NCBI GenBank assembly: GCA_022605405.1
Contig: JABYQQ010000004.1
Coordinates: forward strand, 124,001 to 188,000
DNA length: 64,000 nt
Direction: 5' to 3'
Source of the DNA: Earliella scabrosa
Taxonomy: Eukaryota > Basidiomycota > Agaricomycetes > Polyporales > Polyporaceae
Part shown: piece by piece, positions 11,318 to 21,535 of the stretch
How positions within the stretch are numbered: the stretch's first letter is position 1
Layout: every line of letters begins with the position of its first letter
Notes under the pieces: model-generated
What the model saw: the letters and a program-made list of their open reading frames with translations, nothing else
Told to the model about the DNA's origin: nothing
The model's database searches: none
Program-made: the position numbers and the translations under genes

Positions 11318-12540
11318 TTATACACGCCATATCTTTGCGGCCGCTTTCCCCGTCCCGGGCCCCCGACGAGTTATTTCGTCATGATATGCTCTCCGGATCG
11401 TTAGAAGTTCGATGTCAAGTTCAGCAAGCATCATTCCCAGCTGACGCGCCATGATGCCGTTATCAACCAGAGGTGCGACCGATGCCGGCACGGGAACATC
11501 GACGGCGTGTCCGGGCTTGCAGTCCACAACATGACGGCCGAAGTAATCCTGCATACGCGAAGTAGTACGTTCAGCCGTCCAACGATCAACCGCATCCAGG
11601 TCTCACCTACCTTTCTTTGGCAGTCCTCCGTGCAGTAGGTTGGCTTGATCAGAAGATCGCATCCACCCAGGCACGGGATGAGTGGCATCGCACACGTCCT
11701 CGAGGTCTGGTTCCACCGGCACCCTGGCAGGGCACACACGGGCGGGTACCCATAGTCGGGTCTGTTCATCTGATTATCCAGCAGCTTGCGGACGACTCCT
11801 TGCTCGTATCCCTTCAAAGACGGCACGAGTCGTTGCCAGAAGTCGTAGATTGTCAGGTCCAGTCGCAGCTTCGTCGCGAGGGCGCGCAAATGAACAAATG
11901 TATCGAATGCAATCACGGGATGGAAGCGTGCGTCGATAGAAACACACGAAAACTTGACTGCGCTGACGAGATCGTTCAGCGCTCTATCGATATTCCGTCG
12001 AACTTGGACTCCAGGATTCCCCCGATCGACCACGGCGAGCGACTCTGCCGCGTCCGCGCTGGGCACGGTCTTGTACTTGACATTGAAAGCATACGCAACG
12101 ACCGCTCGGGCTTGGGCTTGGGCGCGTTCAGGCACGTCATCCGGTTCGTGAGCACATCCCACCTTTTCCACTGTGAGGCCGTCCGTGCCGCTGATCGCTT
12201 TGCTCGCAATCGCGTACTTGTCACTGCCGGGTTCGTCCAGCCTGATGAGGTATCTTGACGCGCGAGAACCCGGTGAGCCTCTGAGTTTCTTGCTACTTGC
12301 AAATCAAGAAACTCACTGCACCGTGCGTTCTAGGTCCGCCTTCCACTGGCTTTCGCCGTCCGGGGGTACGTGCTCGCGCGTGGCTCCCATTTCTGCCACA
12401 GCATTCCAGTACGCGATGTCGGTGTAGCATGATCGCATGACCTCTTTCCAGTCCCTAGATCGGTGACGGCTGTCCTGGTAGCACAGACGGACAAGCTTCG
12501 CATAACAATTGACTGTAATGTCGTCCACTGGTGGATCCAT
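11318..12540 (-). CDS. MYND-like zinc-finger protein, paralog P1
   Basis: First of six related genes in the window. Exon 1 starts at ATG 12540 (MDPPVDDITVNCYAKL) and ends near 12300. Exon 2 opens with YLIRLDEPGSDKYA and holds the helical block with the family signature AQARAVVAYAFNVKY. It then carries the zinc-binding cluster C-x4-C-x15-C-x3-C-x8-C-x3-C (from CALPGC to YCTEDCQRK). After an intron starting GTAGGT, the last exon begins DYFGRHVVDCKPG, giving the final His and Cys, and stops at 11318. The spacing is wider than canonical MYND (C-x2-C). MYND fingers usually bind protein partners, but no partner is evident here. A miniature transposon lies about 50 bp upstream of the ATG. The family assignment rests on similarity to P4 and P5. 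Confidence 0.8.
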
Positions 12541-12583
12541 TGTGGGCAAGAGTGTCGACTGTGGCTCGCCAAGCAACAAATGG

Positions 12584-12591
12584 CTGGATAG
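12584..12591 (+). repeat. 8-bp target site duplication, left copy
   Basis: CTGGATAG, repeated exactly at 13570-13577 across the miniature element. It fits the hAT target preference nTnnnnAn. Confidence 0.7.
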
Positions 12592-13569
12592 AGGACCCCG
12601 GACTATCCCTACAAATGCCTGATCGCATGTCCGGACCATAAGGAGTCCCCCCCGGAGGGGAAGCCAGAGCGGATTCGGACCATCCGGGGCTGAAAATCGG
12701 CGCCAGGCAAGATCCATTGTCCGGACCAGATGTTGGGTGGGCCAGCAAGGGTAGATCGTGTCCGGACTACTAGCGCCTGTGCCCTGTCGGAGTTTACAAG
12801 CCTTTACATAGGGATCAGCGGAGTTATGTAGCCTCTAGTACCAGCTAAGAAAATACAATCGGAGATACAATCTGTCATAATCGCGCTTCGTCGAACCACT
12901 CAATCATCGCCACCTGGATGATGACGATGGCAACAATTACTTGTTGTACCGCTAGCACTAAGATTTCTACTACTCATAATGACTCTGACCACGACTACTA
13001 GAGTGTTGCAAACCCGTCTGATTGCGAGCGAAGCGAGCATACCCACTAAGGCGTGAACCGGTTGCACTTCCCTGGGACAAACAAGTACAAATTGTTCGGG
13101 TACAGTAAATTCAAGCGCCCAAAACTCGCCGCCCGCACACAAGGTGCGACTGCTGTCGTAGCTTCCCGAAAGTGCACAGGAATGCTGAGACTAGCTCTCT
13201 AAACATCTGTGCGCAATTTTATGGCAGTTGAGTGGAGTATGGTTGAGTTACAAGACTACAACCTACAAGTCATAGTCAAGGTGGCCCAACCAAGGCCCAA
13301 CCACGCATGTTTCAGCGCTTATCCACTGTCGGCCTCTGGCGGAGCGAGCAACACCGTCCTGACGGAGACTAGTAACTATTTGCGCCTTGTAGAACATAAT
13401 GTACTTTTTGGAGGCCAGAGCCAATGTCCGGACCAAACAGGCGCCCTCTTTGGGCGCCTGTCGAAGTCCGGACCAAACGGCCCAAGAAGAGGCGAAAAAA
13501 AGTCCGGACCATCCATCGTCGAACCGTCTTCCATACGATCAGGCCTTAGTAGGGATAGTCCGGGGTCCT
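12592..13569. mobile_element. 978-bp non-autonomous hAT-like transposon (MITE)
   Basis: The element has 34-bp terminal inverted repeats (12592-12625 and 13536-13569) with two mismatches, starting AGGACCCCGGACTATCC. An exact 8-bp direct repeat flanks it. Inside each end are three copies of the palindrome GTCCGGAC (12629, 12719, 12760 and 13426, 13466, 13502), like subterminal transposase-binding sites. No frame in the interior resembles a transposase. The longest plausible one is 80 codons, so it must rely on a transposase elsewhere. It sits next to the P1 start codon and may supply or disrupt that promoter. Confidence 0.75.
13438..13460. repeat. Perfect hairpin inside the MITE
   Basis: A 9-bp perfect inverted repeat (CAGGCGCCC / GGGCGCCTG) with a 5-nt TCTTT loop lies between two GTCCGGAC motifs in the right end of the element. 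Confidence 0.7.
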
Positions 13570-13577
13570 CTGGATAG
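13570..13577 (+). repeat. 8-bp target site duplication, right copy
   Basis: CTGGATAG, identical to 12584-12591. Confidence 0.7.
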
Positions 13578-14668
13578 GTAGAGTTTAACAGGGCCCTGAC
13601 GCGATGCCCCTCTCTTATACCAATCCACAGCGACGCTCGGACCATGGCGTCCCAAAGCCAGATTGGTGCGTCATCACCTCCTTTCAAGCTTTTGCCACCG
13701 TACTCATTGTAAGCAGTAGCACAGAGAGAACGAACCGAGATTGTCCCGTTATCGTTCAATGCACATTGAAGCTTGGCAGGCCATTGCTGACCAACTTCAC
13801 GTCAGTCGCAGTCGCTAGGTCACAATGAGGCAAGCTGAGACGAGTCGTAAGCATCTATCAGGAATATCTATGCGTACTGAATGGCGATCTACACGCCGTG
13901 ACCACGGGATGTGCTTCCAGACTTCATCATCTTCGTAACGATCACACCTCCGCCATGGCGCCTCTTTCTTTAGCAAAGCCCTCGACCTATCCGCATCATC
14001 GCGTTCAACATGACCGTATCCGGAGGACCATAAATTCCCTCGTCGTGCAGCCCCGCCCCCACTTCCAGCGGCCCGATGTTCCCCAACACGGAGCACAACG
14101 GACGGAGTACGACGAGCTCGGGCGCGGACTAGTTCAGCTGGAACCGCCTTATGAGCGTCGTCAGCGCATCAAGACCACAACAGGTGAGAGCAGCCCGTTC
14201 TGGGCAACGAAATTTGCGAAGTGCACGGCAGCCGCGAGGTCGTCCAGCCTCGGGCGTGTTCTTTATACTGCACCTTCGAGTTTGTGGTCGAATCGTGCGA
14301 GAGTGGCACCAGGGTTGGCTCAACCTTCAAGACCGCGAGCATGCTATGTTGTTCGGGGCAGCTTGTGATCAGCGAGTATCCAGAATCCGAATCGTCGCAG
14401 AACGGAGTTGCCATCTAGCGCCATGACCGATCCACGGGCCAAAGCCTCCGCAAACGTACGCTACCAGCGACCACTTGGTCTCTGGCGGTGTGCTTTATTG
14501 TTTGTTCGCATTGCTATGCAGGTGCACTGGTCTGCAAAAAGAATGCTTTCCCGCGCATAGAGAAACATGGGTCACAGAGCGTAATCATACACGAGTGATA
14601 CATAATGCATAGTACTTCGCTGCACAGGAACACGCTACATATACATAATCGTGCAGGACTGCCTCCGG
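13578..14668. other. No recognisable gene
   Basis: Overlapping frames of 60-156 codons occur on both strands. One minus-strand frame (14169-14414, starting MATPFCDDSDSGY) has a plausible start but no recognisable domain and no firm continuation. I leave the interval unassigned. Confidence 0.4.
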
Positions 14669-15488
14669 TTACTGGAGCCGATGCTTCCGAGCTTTTGCTA
14701 AGACCTGATTGGACCCATACTTTGCAACCACGTCCGGCGGGCCGTACTCGATGCCTCCCCATCCATCCTTGCAGGTCGGCTCATGCAGGTGAACCACGGC
14801 CGACGTCAACCTGCCATCATACACCAGCTCGTGCAAGTGGCGGAGATCATCAAACCACAGGCAGTTGAACCGTTTAACGACGGTATTTACTGCATGCGCA
14901 ACCAGGCCTACCACAGGGAAGTGCATGTCCTCCCGCGCAGCGAGCTCTGCGTACCTCGCAGCGGCGAAGAGGTCCTTGAGTGCTTCGACAGAGAGAAGGT
15001 CAGGATCAGAAGTTGCACGATTGGCGGACCAAGAGATTCGCTCTTCCATGGAGCACATGTAGCGTCTGTAGTATGCGTAGGCCACCACCGCGCGTGCCTG
15101 GGCAAGCATGAGCGCGTTCTGAGGCGGGAAACCTGGCGGCTGGTTCCAGGTGAGATATGGGGCCTGCATTATCTCGAAGACCTTCCGCGAGATGTCAGTC
15201 ACGCTGGGGTCCTTGGCTACACCCGCGAGGTATCTGTGGTTGGGAATGTCAGTCGGTTAAATGACTCTATTATTCGGTGAGCTGAGGGACTCACCGGAGC
15301 GACAGCTCACAGCGCTTCATCCACCGGGTGTCTGGCAGAAATTCTGGAGACTTGACTTGCTCAGCCAGCTTCTCGTTTGGATTGGCAATAATGCTAATCT
15401 CGGCTTCCTCCACCGATCGAGGGAAGAGAATATGACGGTAGTCCTCCAAACATGTGTTCTGTAGGCGTACGAGTTCCTCGAGTGACAT
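14669..15488 (-). CDS. MYND-family paralog P2 lacking the zinc finger
   Basis: Exon 1 starts at ATG 15488 (MSLEELVRLQNTCLEDYR) and is spliced near 15290. Exon 2 starts YLAGVAKDPSVTDISR and holds the family signature AQARAVVAYAYYRRYMCSMEER, plus the second helical part around LVAHAVNTVV. It aligns with exon 2 of P1, P4 and P5. The protein ends at 14669 after KARKHRLQ with no Cys/His cluster, and no cluster is visible downstream in any frame. It is therefore a helical-domain-only member of about 240 residues. It may be functional or a decaying copy; the intact frame argues for the former. Function unknown. Confidence 0.7.
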
Positions 15489-15948
15489 GTTCAGCAGCGT
15501 CCAGCGATGTGGTTTGTGGGATAAGAAGGGGCGACTGGTTGTGAAGAGGTAGCACCGAGCTCTTATACGAGGCCATCCGCATTGAAAGCTTTGACTGAAC
15601 CTTGTGGTCGCTCGGGTAAATGCAGTTGGTCGGTTTGATGTGGGCAAAGCTAGAGAGCGTCTACCGTGACGAGGGATCTGCCAGAGGAGGCACTGAGTCG
15701 AAAACTTAGAACCCGTGATCAATCATCACACCTTCCTGCACTCACCCCATGTCTTGACGGCTAACAGAGTTAGCGTAGTAGATGAACATTATTAGTAGAC
15801 TTTGTTCCCTCGGAGTTGTCTTACTGACATGAGCAGCAGACCTGCCAGGCAAACATGAGTAAATAACGCGCCTGTGGCTGAGCTTTCCCACGGTCTACCC
15901 CTGCACAAGGGTCTAGGTGACGCATACATCTCACCGCCTATAGCAGCC
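15489..15948. promoter_or_regulatory. Divergent intergenic region P2 / F-box gene
   Basis: This is the 460-bp space between the minus-strand P2 start and the plus-strand F-box gene start. It should hold both promoters. No clear TATA box or repeat is visible. Confidence 0.35.
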
Positions 15949-17352
15949 ATGACAGACCGCAAGGAGAGCACAGGTGCGATCAAGCAGGAACATCAGTGAG
16001 TACTAGCGCTTACATGCTGTATGCGCGCACCCAACTCAGAGTTCGGCGTCCAATCCGGGCAGTACCTACCCGGAGACACGCATCCCAACCTCTCCAGTTC
16101 CTAAAGCATTCGCCAGCTTCCCCCCGGCTGTGCTCGACATCATCATACGCTACGCTACTTCAACGACAGATGCGAAGACCAACACTCGTACTCTGCTTGC
16201 ACTTGCTCGCACCTCTCGCTTCATGCTTCGACCGGCTCAGACACACCTATACAGGACAGTCATTCTACGAGCTGATGTCGAGCAAATTGCCGCATTCACT
16301 CACGCAATCGACACCAACCCTGCACTCGGACTACTTGTCAAGAAAATTGAAGTATCGTACCACGGCTTGCCGTCGATCTGGCCCATATCGCCTCACGTCG
16401 TGGGCCGGCTGTCCAACCTCGAGTATGCTGATTTTGTTGCAACCACCAAGCATCGCGCGTCCGACACCTCCTTCATACGTCTCTTTGCTGCACCCTGCCA
16501 GTCACTCAAGACTCTGCTTCTTGCTTTCTTCGGCTTCTCCATGTTTTCCGACCTCGTCCGCCTCATCTGGTCTTTCCCGACGCTCGAGTCGTTGATGCTG
16601 CAGCGGTGCGCCTGGGGAGTGTCGCCTGGGGACATCCTTCCTGACCCCGCTCCATGTTTCTAAACTCACCACGCTCCACGTAAGCTCAGCACAGACATAC
16701 CTATCGTCGATGGCGTTGATGTTGACGTGACCTGTGTTTGTAGTTATGGCTGGACTACCCCGTGCCGGCACCGCTCTCGCTCACACCGTTCGGAAACAAC
16801 CTAAGGACGCTCGATATCAGAGCGTCTCACTCGTACGCGTCCACCATCGACTACAAAGGTATGCAGCACGCCCTTCATCCCGTCTGGGCTCTGGGCTGAC
16901 GTCTTGTAGGTCTCGCCTCCCTCGAGAGGCTCGCCTCCATCGGCCTGCGCTTCAGCAAGGAGGACATCTCCTTCGTCCTGCAGGCGCTCACGTACGTTCG
17001 GTCCAGAGACCTCCGCCTCCTTGTGATTACCCACCGGGTCGAGGACCAGAGCCTTGAGGGGACCATGGAGCAGCTGGAGGCACTCAACCCCAAGCTCCAA
17101 GACCTGCTCGCGCGGCCCGCGTTCTGGGACCTCCGTAGGGTTGTCTGGGAGGTCTTGTGTAAAGTACTTCCGAAGGCGGAGGAGCGGGAGCAGTGGAAGC
17201 TATCCGTTACGCAGTTCTTGCAGGTCATGGCCCACAGGAAGATCCTGAGAGTGACCGTCGGAGGTGAGCCCTTTGCTGTTTCTTGCCGTCGGATAGTTGA
17301 TGTTCACCGTACCGTTCTGTTCTCAGTAGAGACTCGTCGCAAGACGGCGTAG
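15949..17352 (+). pseudogene. F-box/leucine-rich-type protein with a frame break
   Basis: The coding signal begins with a short exon (MTDRKESTGAIKQEH) spliced over about 45 nt to a frame with FPPAVLDIIIRYAT, an F-box-like start, followed by LLALARTSRFMLRPAQTHLYRTV. LRR-like segments follow, such as SLKTLLLAFFGFSMFSDL. Near 16612-16630 the frame ends in a stop at 16661-16663. The +1 frame carries on sensibly (RLGTSFLTPLHVSKLTTLH), splices over a 64-nt GTAAGC...TGTAG intron to LWLDYPVPAPLSL, then over another intron to GLASLERLASIGLRF, and ends at 17352. A near-duplicate CGCCTGGGGA sits at the break. F-box proteins recruit substrates to SCF ubiquitin ligases. Either the gene is newly broken or the assembly has an indel. 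The start is moderately sure. Confidence 0.6.
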
Positions 17353-18619
17353 CAGTGGAGTACCCCGTCGACAGTTCCAACGTCGTCTGACGACGTTTGC
17401 TGTGACTTACTTTCGCCAAGACATAGGCTATCATTATACTATTAAAGCTGCCCCAGCCCCGAACGAAGCCTGAAGATAGTGATGAAGTTCAGCGACAGTC
17501 ACAAGCACTATCTCCATGAGGACGTCGCAAGGCCTGCTTGATCCACACATTCTGGGGCCACTGTATCTTCCTGCGACGATCTGCACCAATACCTCCTCAT
17601 ATTCATTCTCTCGAGCACGGCTCGGCCATCGTGCATCATCCTCAACGTTGGATGTAAGAGTGAATGCCGAGCCGGAGGCCGCCCGGAGCCACCCGGAGCG
17701 CCGGAACAATCGGCTCGGCCTCACCGGTGAGCGAGAGTTTGTCCGACATTACGGTCGGCTTTCGGCTCTTTCGGCCCTTATCTGACAGTGACAAGTTCAA
17801 GCTCCAACTTGTCTATCGGATACCAGCCGTATGCTTCGAGCCACGTTCAACTCCCCATACACTACATATCACTTATGTACCCAAACGCCCATGACCGCCG
17901 GACTTGGACTCAAGGCTGTACCATGGCGTCGATCAGTTGAGCACCACAGCTTTGCATCATGACGACACTGCGAACTGATGCTTGATGGACGCACAGCGTA
18001 TCCTCTCCTCTCATTCGTCAAGACGGGCGCATCCAGCCTGCTAAATGTGTAACCCTTACAATGAAACACCTCCACCTGTGAGCGCAGGTGCTAGCCAAGT
18101 CTCATTAACCCTCCCATGGGGAGGGCGATGTGTAGATCCGGCGAAATGCATCGTGCCACGGCCGCGGGAGACAGAATGCAGTGTTCTCCACCCGCCGGCG
18201 GCAAGAGTCGTATGTAATTGTTGACATCTCCTGATATTATGATCGTCCACGTCTCCCTCGCGTGAGCCCGTCTTTCCCCTTCTCCCTTCATCTTCTTTCG
18301 AGCGGGCTCTCCCCGTCCCTTTAAATTTCCTTTCCCCTTTTGTCTTCGTTGGCTTTTTTCTTGGAGGGATTGGTGGTGGCAGGCCCACCTTTTGACACGA
18401 CCGCATGAATGGACGGCGTGTGGTATGTGCTAGACCCAAGATCAAGCGAGGTACTGCTGACTCGAGATCTCAGGCTACAGAGGCGCCTCGTGTTGACGAA
18501 GGCATGATCGATGACGAAGGTGCGCCATCACAAGCGACTGCGCAAGCTCTTCGAACTGCGATGACCATTATCCATTTGCGCCTCTTCTAACAGATCACTA
18601 TCGACCTCGAGTCGCGAAC
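17353..18619. other. No recognisable gene
   Basis: Frames of 60-130 codons occur on both strands without recognisable motifs. The part from 18400 could hold 5' exons of the next membrane protein, but I cannot join them with confidence. Confidence 0.4.
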
Positions 18620-18736
18620 GTGCAGAGGCGACAAAACGTTGACCACGCTCCGGAGTCCCAGGGACTGGGCGCCTTCAAGTCCTTACTCCATGTCTTCCTG
18701 GCCGACCCGCAGCCGCAGCGTTTGGATATCTCCAAG

Positions 18737-19486
18737 ATGGCTGCCAGCAACGCAGACCCAAGCGTTGGCATGATCATTGGCGCAGCCGCAGGAGTCAGTT
18801 CACTGCTCATCCTCGCGACCATCTTCATTGGGTACTGGATTTTGAAACGCCGCGAGCGCGTTCGCACTGCAGGTCAGTAGCACGCGCACGGTTGACGCGT
18901 TTCCAACGTACTCTATTCCACATTCTCACGCTCTGCTGACTTGCACTTGCACCTCCTAGATACCGAAGCACCTCGTCCAGAGGCGCCACGGAAAGCAGGC
19001 CGGCACAGTATCGTGCTTTCCCTCGGCACACCCTCGATCTCAGGCTCGTCAGAGTCAACCGCGACTCCATCGACGTACATGAAGGAGCTCCCGACCCCGA
19101 TGGATGTGGACATCTCCAACCCACAACTCCTGTCGTCTAACGCGTTTGCCGTCACGCCCATGACCGCGACCTTCCCGAGGTTCTCGATAGCGCTGTCGCC
19201 CGAGAACGAGAAACCCGCATACACATGGCCCGACCCCGAGAAGGGCCCTGTTCACAAGTTCGGTCGAGCATCACCGGCGATGACAACCGCAATCCCTCCA
19301 TCGACGCATCCGCCCGCGAGACTCTCCAAAGAAGAACCCTTGCGGTTGCATATGGTGAGGCGGCCGCCGCCCATCAACGTTCAACAGGCGCAGACTATGC
19401 ACGTCGAACAGGCAATCGATTCCGGGCTACGGATGGTGGACGTTGACAGCCGGGTCTACGTCCCGCCGCCGTACACTCCACGATGA
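18737..19486 (+). CDS. Single-span membrane protein with PPPY tail
   Basis: The frame from MAASNADPSVG contains one strong membrane span (MIIGAAAGVSSLLILATIF and on to IGYWIL) followed by KRRERVR, which by the positive-inside rule puts the C-terminus in the cytosol. An 88-nt intron (GTCAGT...CTAG, 18871-18958) leads to a long Pro/Ser/Thr-rich tail (DTEAPRPEAPRKAGR...). The last residues are YVPPPYTPR, with a PPxY motif of the type bound by WW domains of Nedd4/Rsp5 ubiquitin ligases. The frame is open back to an ATG at 18620, and the ectodomain may start upstream, so the true start is uncertain. It could be a sensor or adaptor. No family is recognised. Confidence 0.6.
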
Positions 19487-19735
19487 CTACTCTCCACACC
19501 CGCTCCTTGACGAATTCTCTTTGACGACCTTCCCATTCCCTCGGACATTTGTGTATCACTTTATTTATTGCCGTATCGTACTTGCTCACTTATTCCCTCT
19601 GGAGGGATTTTGTAGCCCATAGTTCCACTTATCTCGACCGGTGTGCGCCTACCAAGGAAAGACCTCCTGGCGTGACGCAGTTCGTTAACATCCCGTGTCA
19701 ACGTGCACCGGAACGGCCTGTGCGTGCGCTGTCCA

Positions 19736-21146
19736 TCAGCATACCGCGGACCGCGGCCACTTGAACCCAAGCGGAGACGCACAGTTGTAATTCCCCGAAT
19801 TGCCTTCTAGACCAAAGTATGCATGCCTCAGGAGGACGTCCCCTTCCACCACCTCCCACAGTCCCTCCTCCCCAGTCAGTCGCTCCCGCCAGTTCCACTC
19901 CAGGTCAGCGTGATGAGCCGGGCAGTCGTGCGACCACGGCGCAGCGGCGGCGCCATCGCCTTCCCCATCACACCCGTATGGGCGGAGAACGACGACACGC
20001 TTTCTTGCGTCGCGCTCGAGGTGCCGCTTCAGCATGGACAGCGTCGCCTTCATCTGGGCCTGCAGATAGGCCGCGTGGTACGCAGCGGACTGCGCGGTCG
20101 TCAGATACCAGTGGCAAGCCCGACAGTTGAGCACGCACGGGAGAACTCGCAGGAGCCGACCCGCTCGACCGCGCCACCGCGTCCGCCTCCTCGTCGCGAA
20201 ACTGCAGCACCAGCCGCTCTAACGTCGCAGGCAGACCTGGCTCCCCTCCGCCAAAGTTCGCGGCTTCGTGCTTGGCACCGGAGGCAGTATCGACCTCGCG
20301 CTTGTCTGCGCACGGCGCCGCACTAGCGCCGCGTGCGATGAGTTGCGCGATGCCGTTGCGGACGAGGTCCCCGTGCTGGGACGGCGCACAGCGCAGCTCG
20401 GAGAGCCGCAGGTGTGTAATGTGCGGCGCGAGCGCGGTGAGTGCGCTGACGAAGTCGTACGCGAACGGGACGGTCTGGACGATGTGCAGACGACGGAGAG
20501 TTGGGATCGCGAGTTGCGCTCCTCCGCGGAAGTCGACGTCCTCAGGGGGATGTACGGGTCGCTCAGCTGCGCCGATTGCGGGGAAGAACGAGCTGTGGAC
20601 AGTGAGCTCCTCGAGGCGCGGGAAGGACAGCCTAGCACTGCTCGCGGTCGGCGCAGGCGCGTCTTCAAACAGCAGCAGCGCGAGGGTGCGCAGCGTGCGC
20701 CCGACGGTGACGAGTATCCGGTAGGCGTCTTCGGGGCTCGGTGTAGCGTCCCGCTCGTGTTCCATGGCCTGCTGCGGTTTCGCCGTACAGTTTGGATTTG
20801 AGTCCGGGTGAGGTTTCATGGTCCAGTCTATGTCCATGTCCTGGTCTAGCTGTGCGTCCGCAGCGGCGGCGGGCTGAGCCACGCCGCTGCTGTCGCTGCG
20901 CTCCGCGTTAGGCCTGTCGGTGATGAAGAGATGGTGCACCCGCGCGTCGGGGTTGTACGTCTCGAGGAAGGTGCAGAACGCGGTGATCTGTCGCCGTCCG
21001 TGCAAGGAGACGGTTTGGAGGGCGTAACGGCGAGACAGCGCGTAGACACGCCTGGAGACCTTTGAGAGGCTTGCTCCGGTGTAGCCACCGTCGGAGCATG
21101 CGAGAGAGAATATGGCGGAGAGCAGCTCTGCGGGGAGCGTATCCAT
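19736..21146 (-). CDS. F-box protein A
   Basis: The protein opens with MDTLPAELLSAIFSLACSDG, a typical F-box start, followed by LSKVSRRVYALSRRYALQTV. I chose ATG 21146 over the in-frame 21269 because the paralog at 48.6 kb starts at the matching Met. The body is LRR-like (FPRLEELTVHSSFF, LRRLHIVQTVPFAYDF, THLRLSELRC). A 49-nt intron (GTGCGT...CGCAG, about 20075-20124) joins phase 0 to SAAYHAAYLQAQMKATLSML, then KRVVVLRPYGC and the C-terminal EEGLWEVVEGDV. Codons in the middle are strongly GC-rich. F-box proteins are substrate adaptors of SCF ubiquitin ligases. The substrate here is unknown. It is clearly paralogous to 48572-49722. Confidence 0.8.
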
Positions 21147-21535
21147 GGATGATGAATGTGCGGAGGAGAGAGACTGGATGCTTGGCGTGAGGCCATGTCT
21201 GCCCGTGAAGTATTGATGCATGTGAGATGAGAATTCGACTTGTGGTTTGTATGTCGCAGGGAAGTCCATGCGCCCCGAGGCGCCTCGACGATCAGCTCCC
21301 CGGTAGCTGTCGCGCGTGCGAGCAATCAGTCACACAAGTGGTATGCCTCATGCATAGATACAAGAAGCAACTGATTGGACAATTCGGGCCTCAGTGAGAG
21401 GATTTCGCACGTAATACGGTCACAAAGCTAGTATCAACATCAGCCTCCAGCGACACACCGCACGGGGAATGTATCACAACGCACGACATTAACGCAACTC
21501 CACGTCCGACCCCGAGCGCGTCCTGTCACCGGGGA
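21147..21535. other. Intergenic spacer between two minus-strand F-box genes
   Basis: A 389-bp spacer that should contain the promoter of F-box protein A and the 3' end of the next gene. No motif stands out. Confidence 0.4.

Noticed and set aside
20268..20801. 177-codon plus-strand frame
   Set aside because: Antisense to F-box protein A; a shadow.
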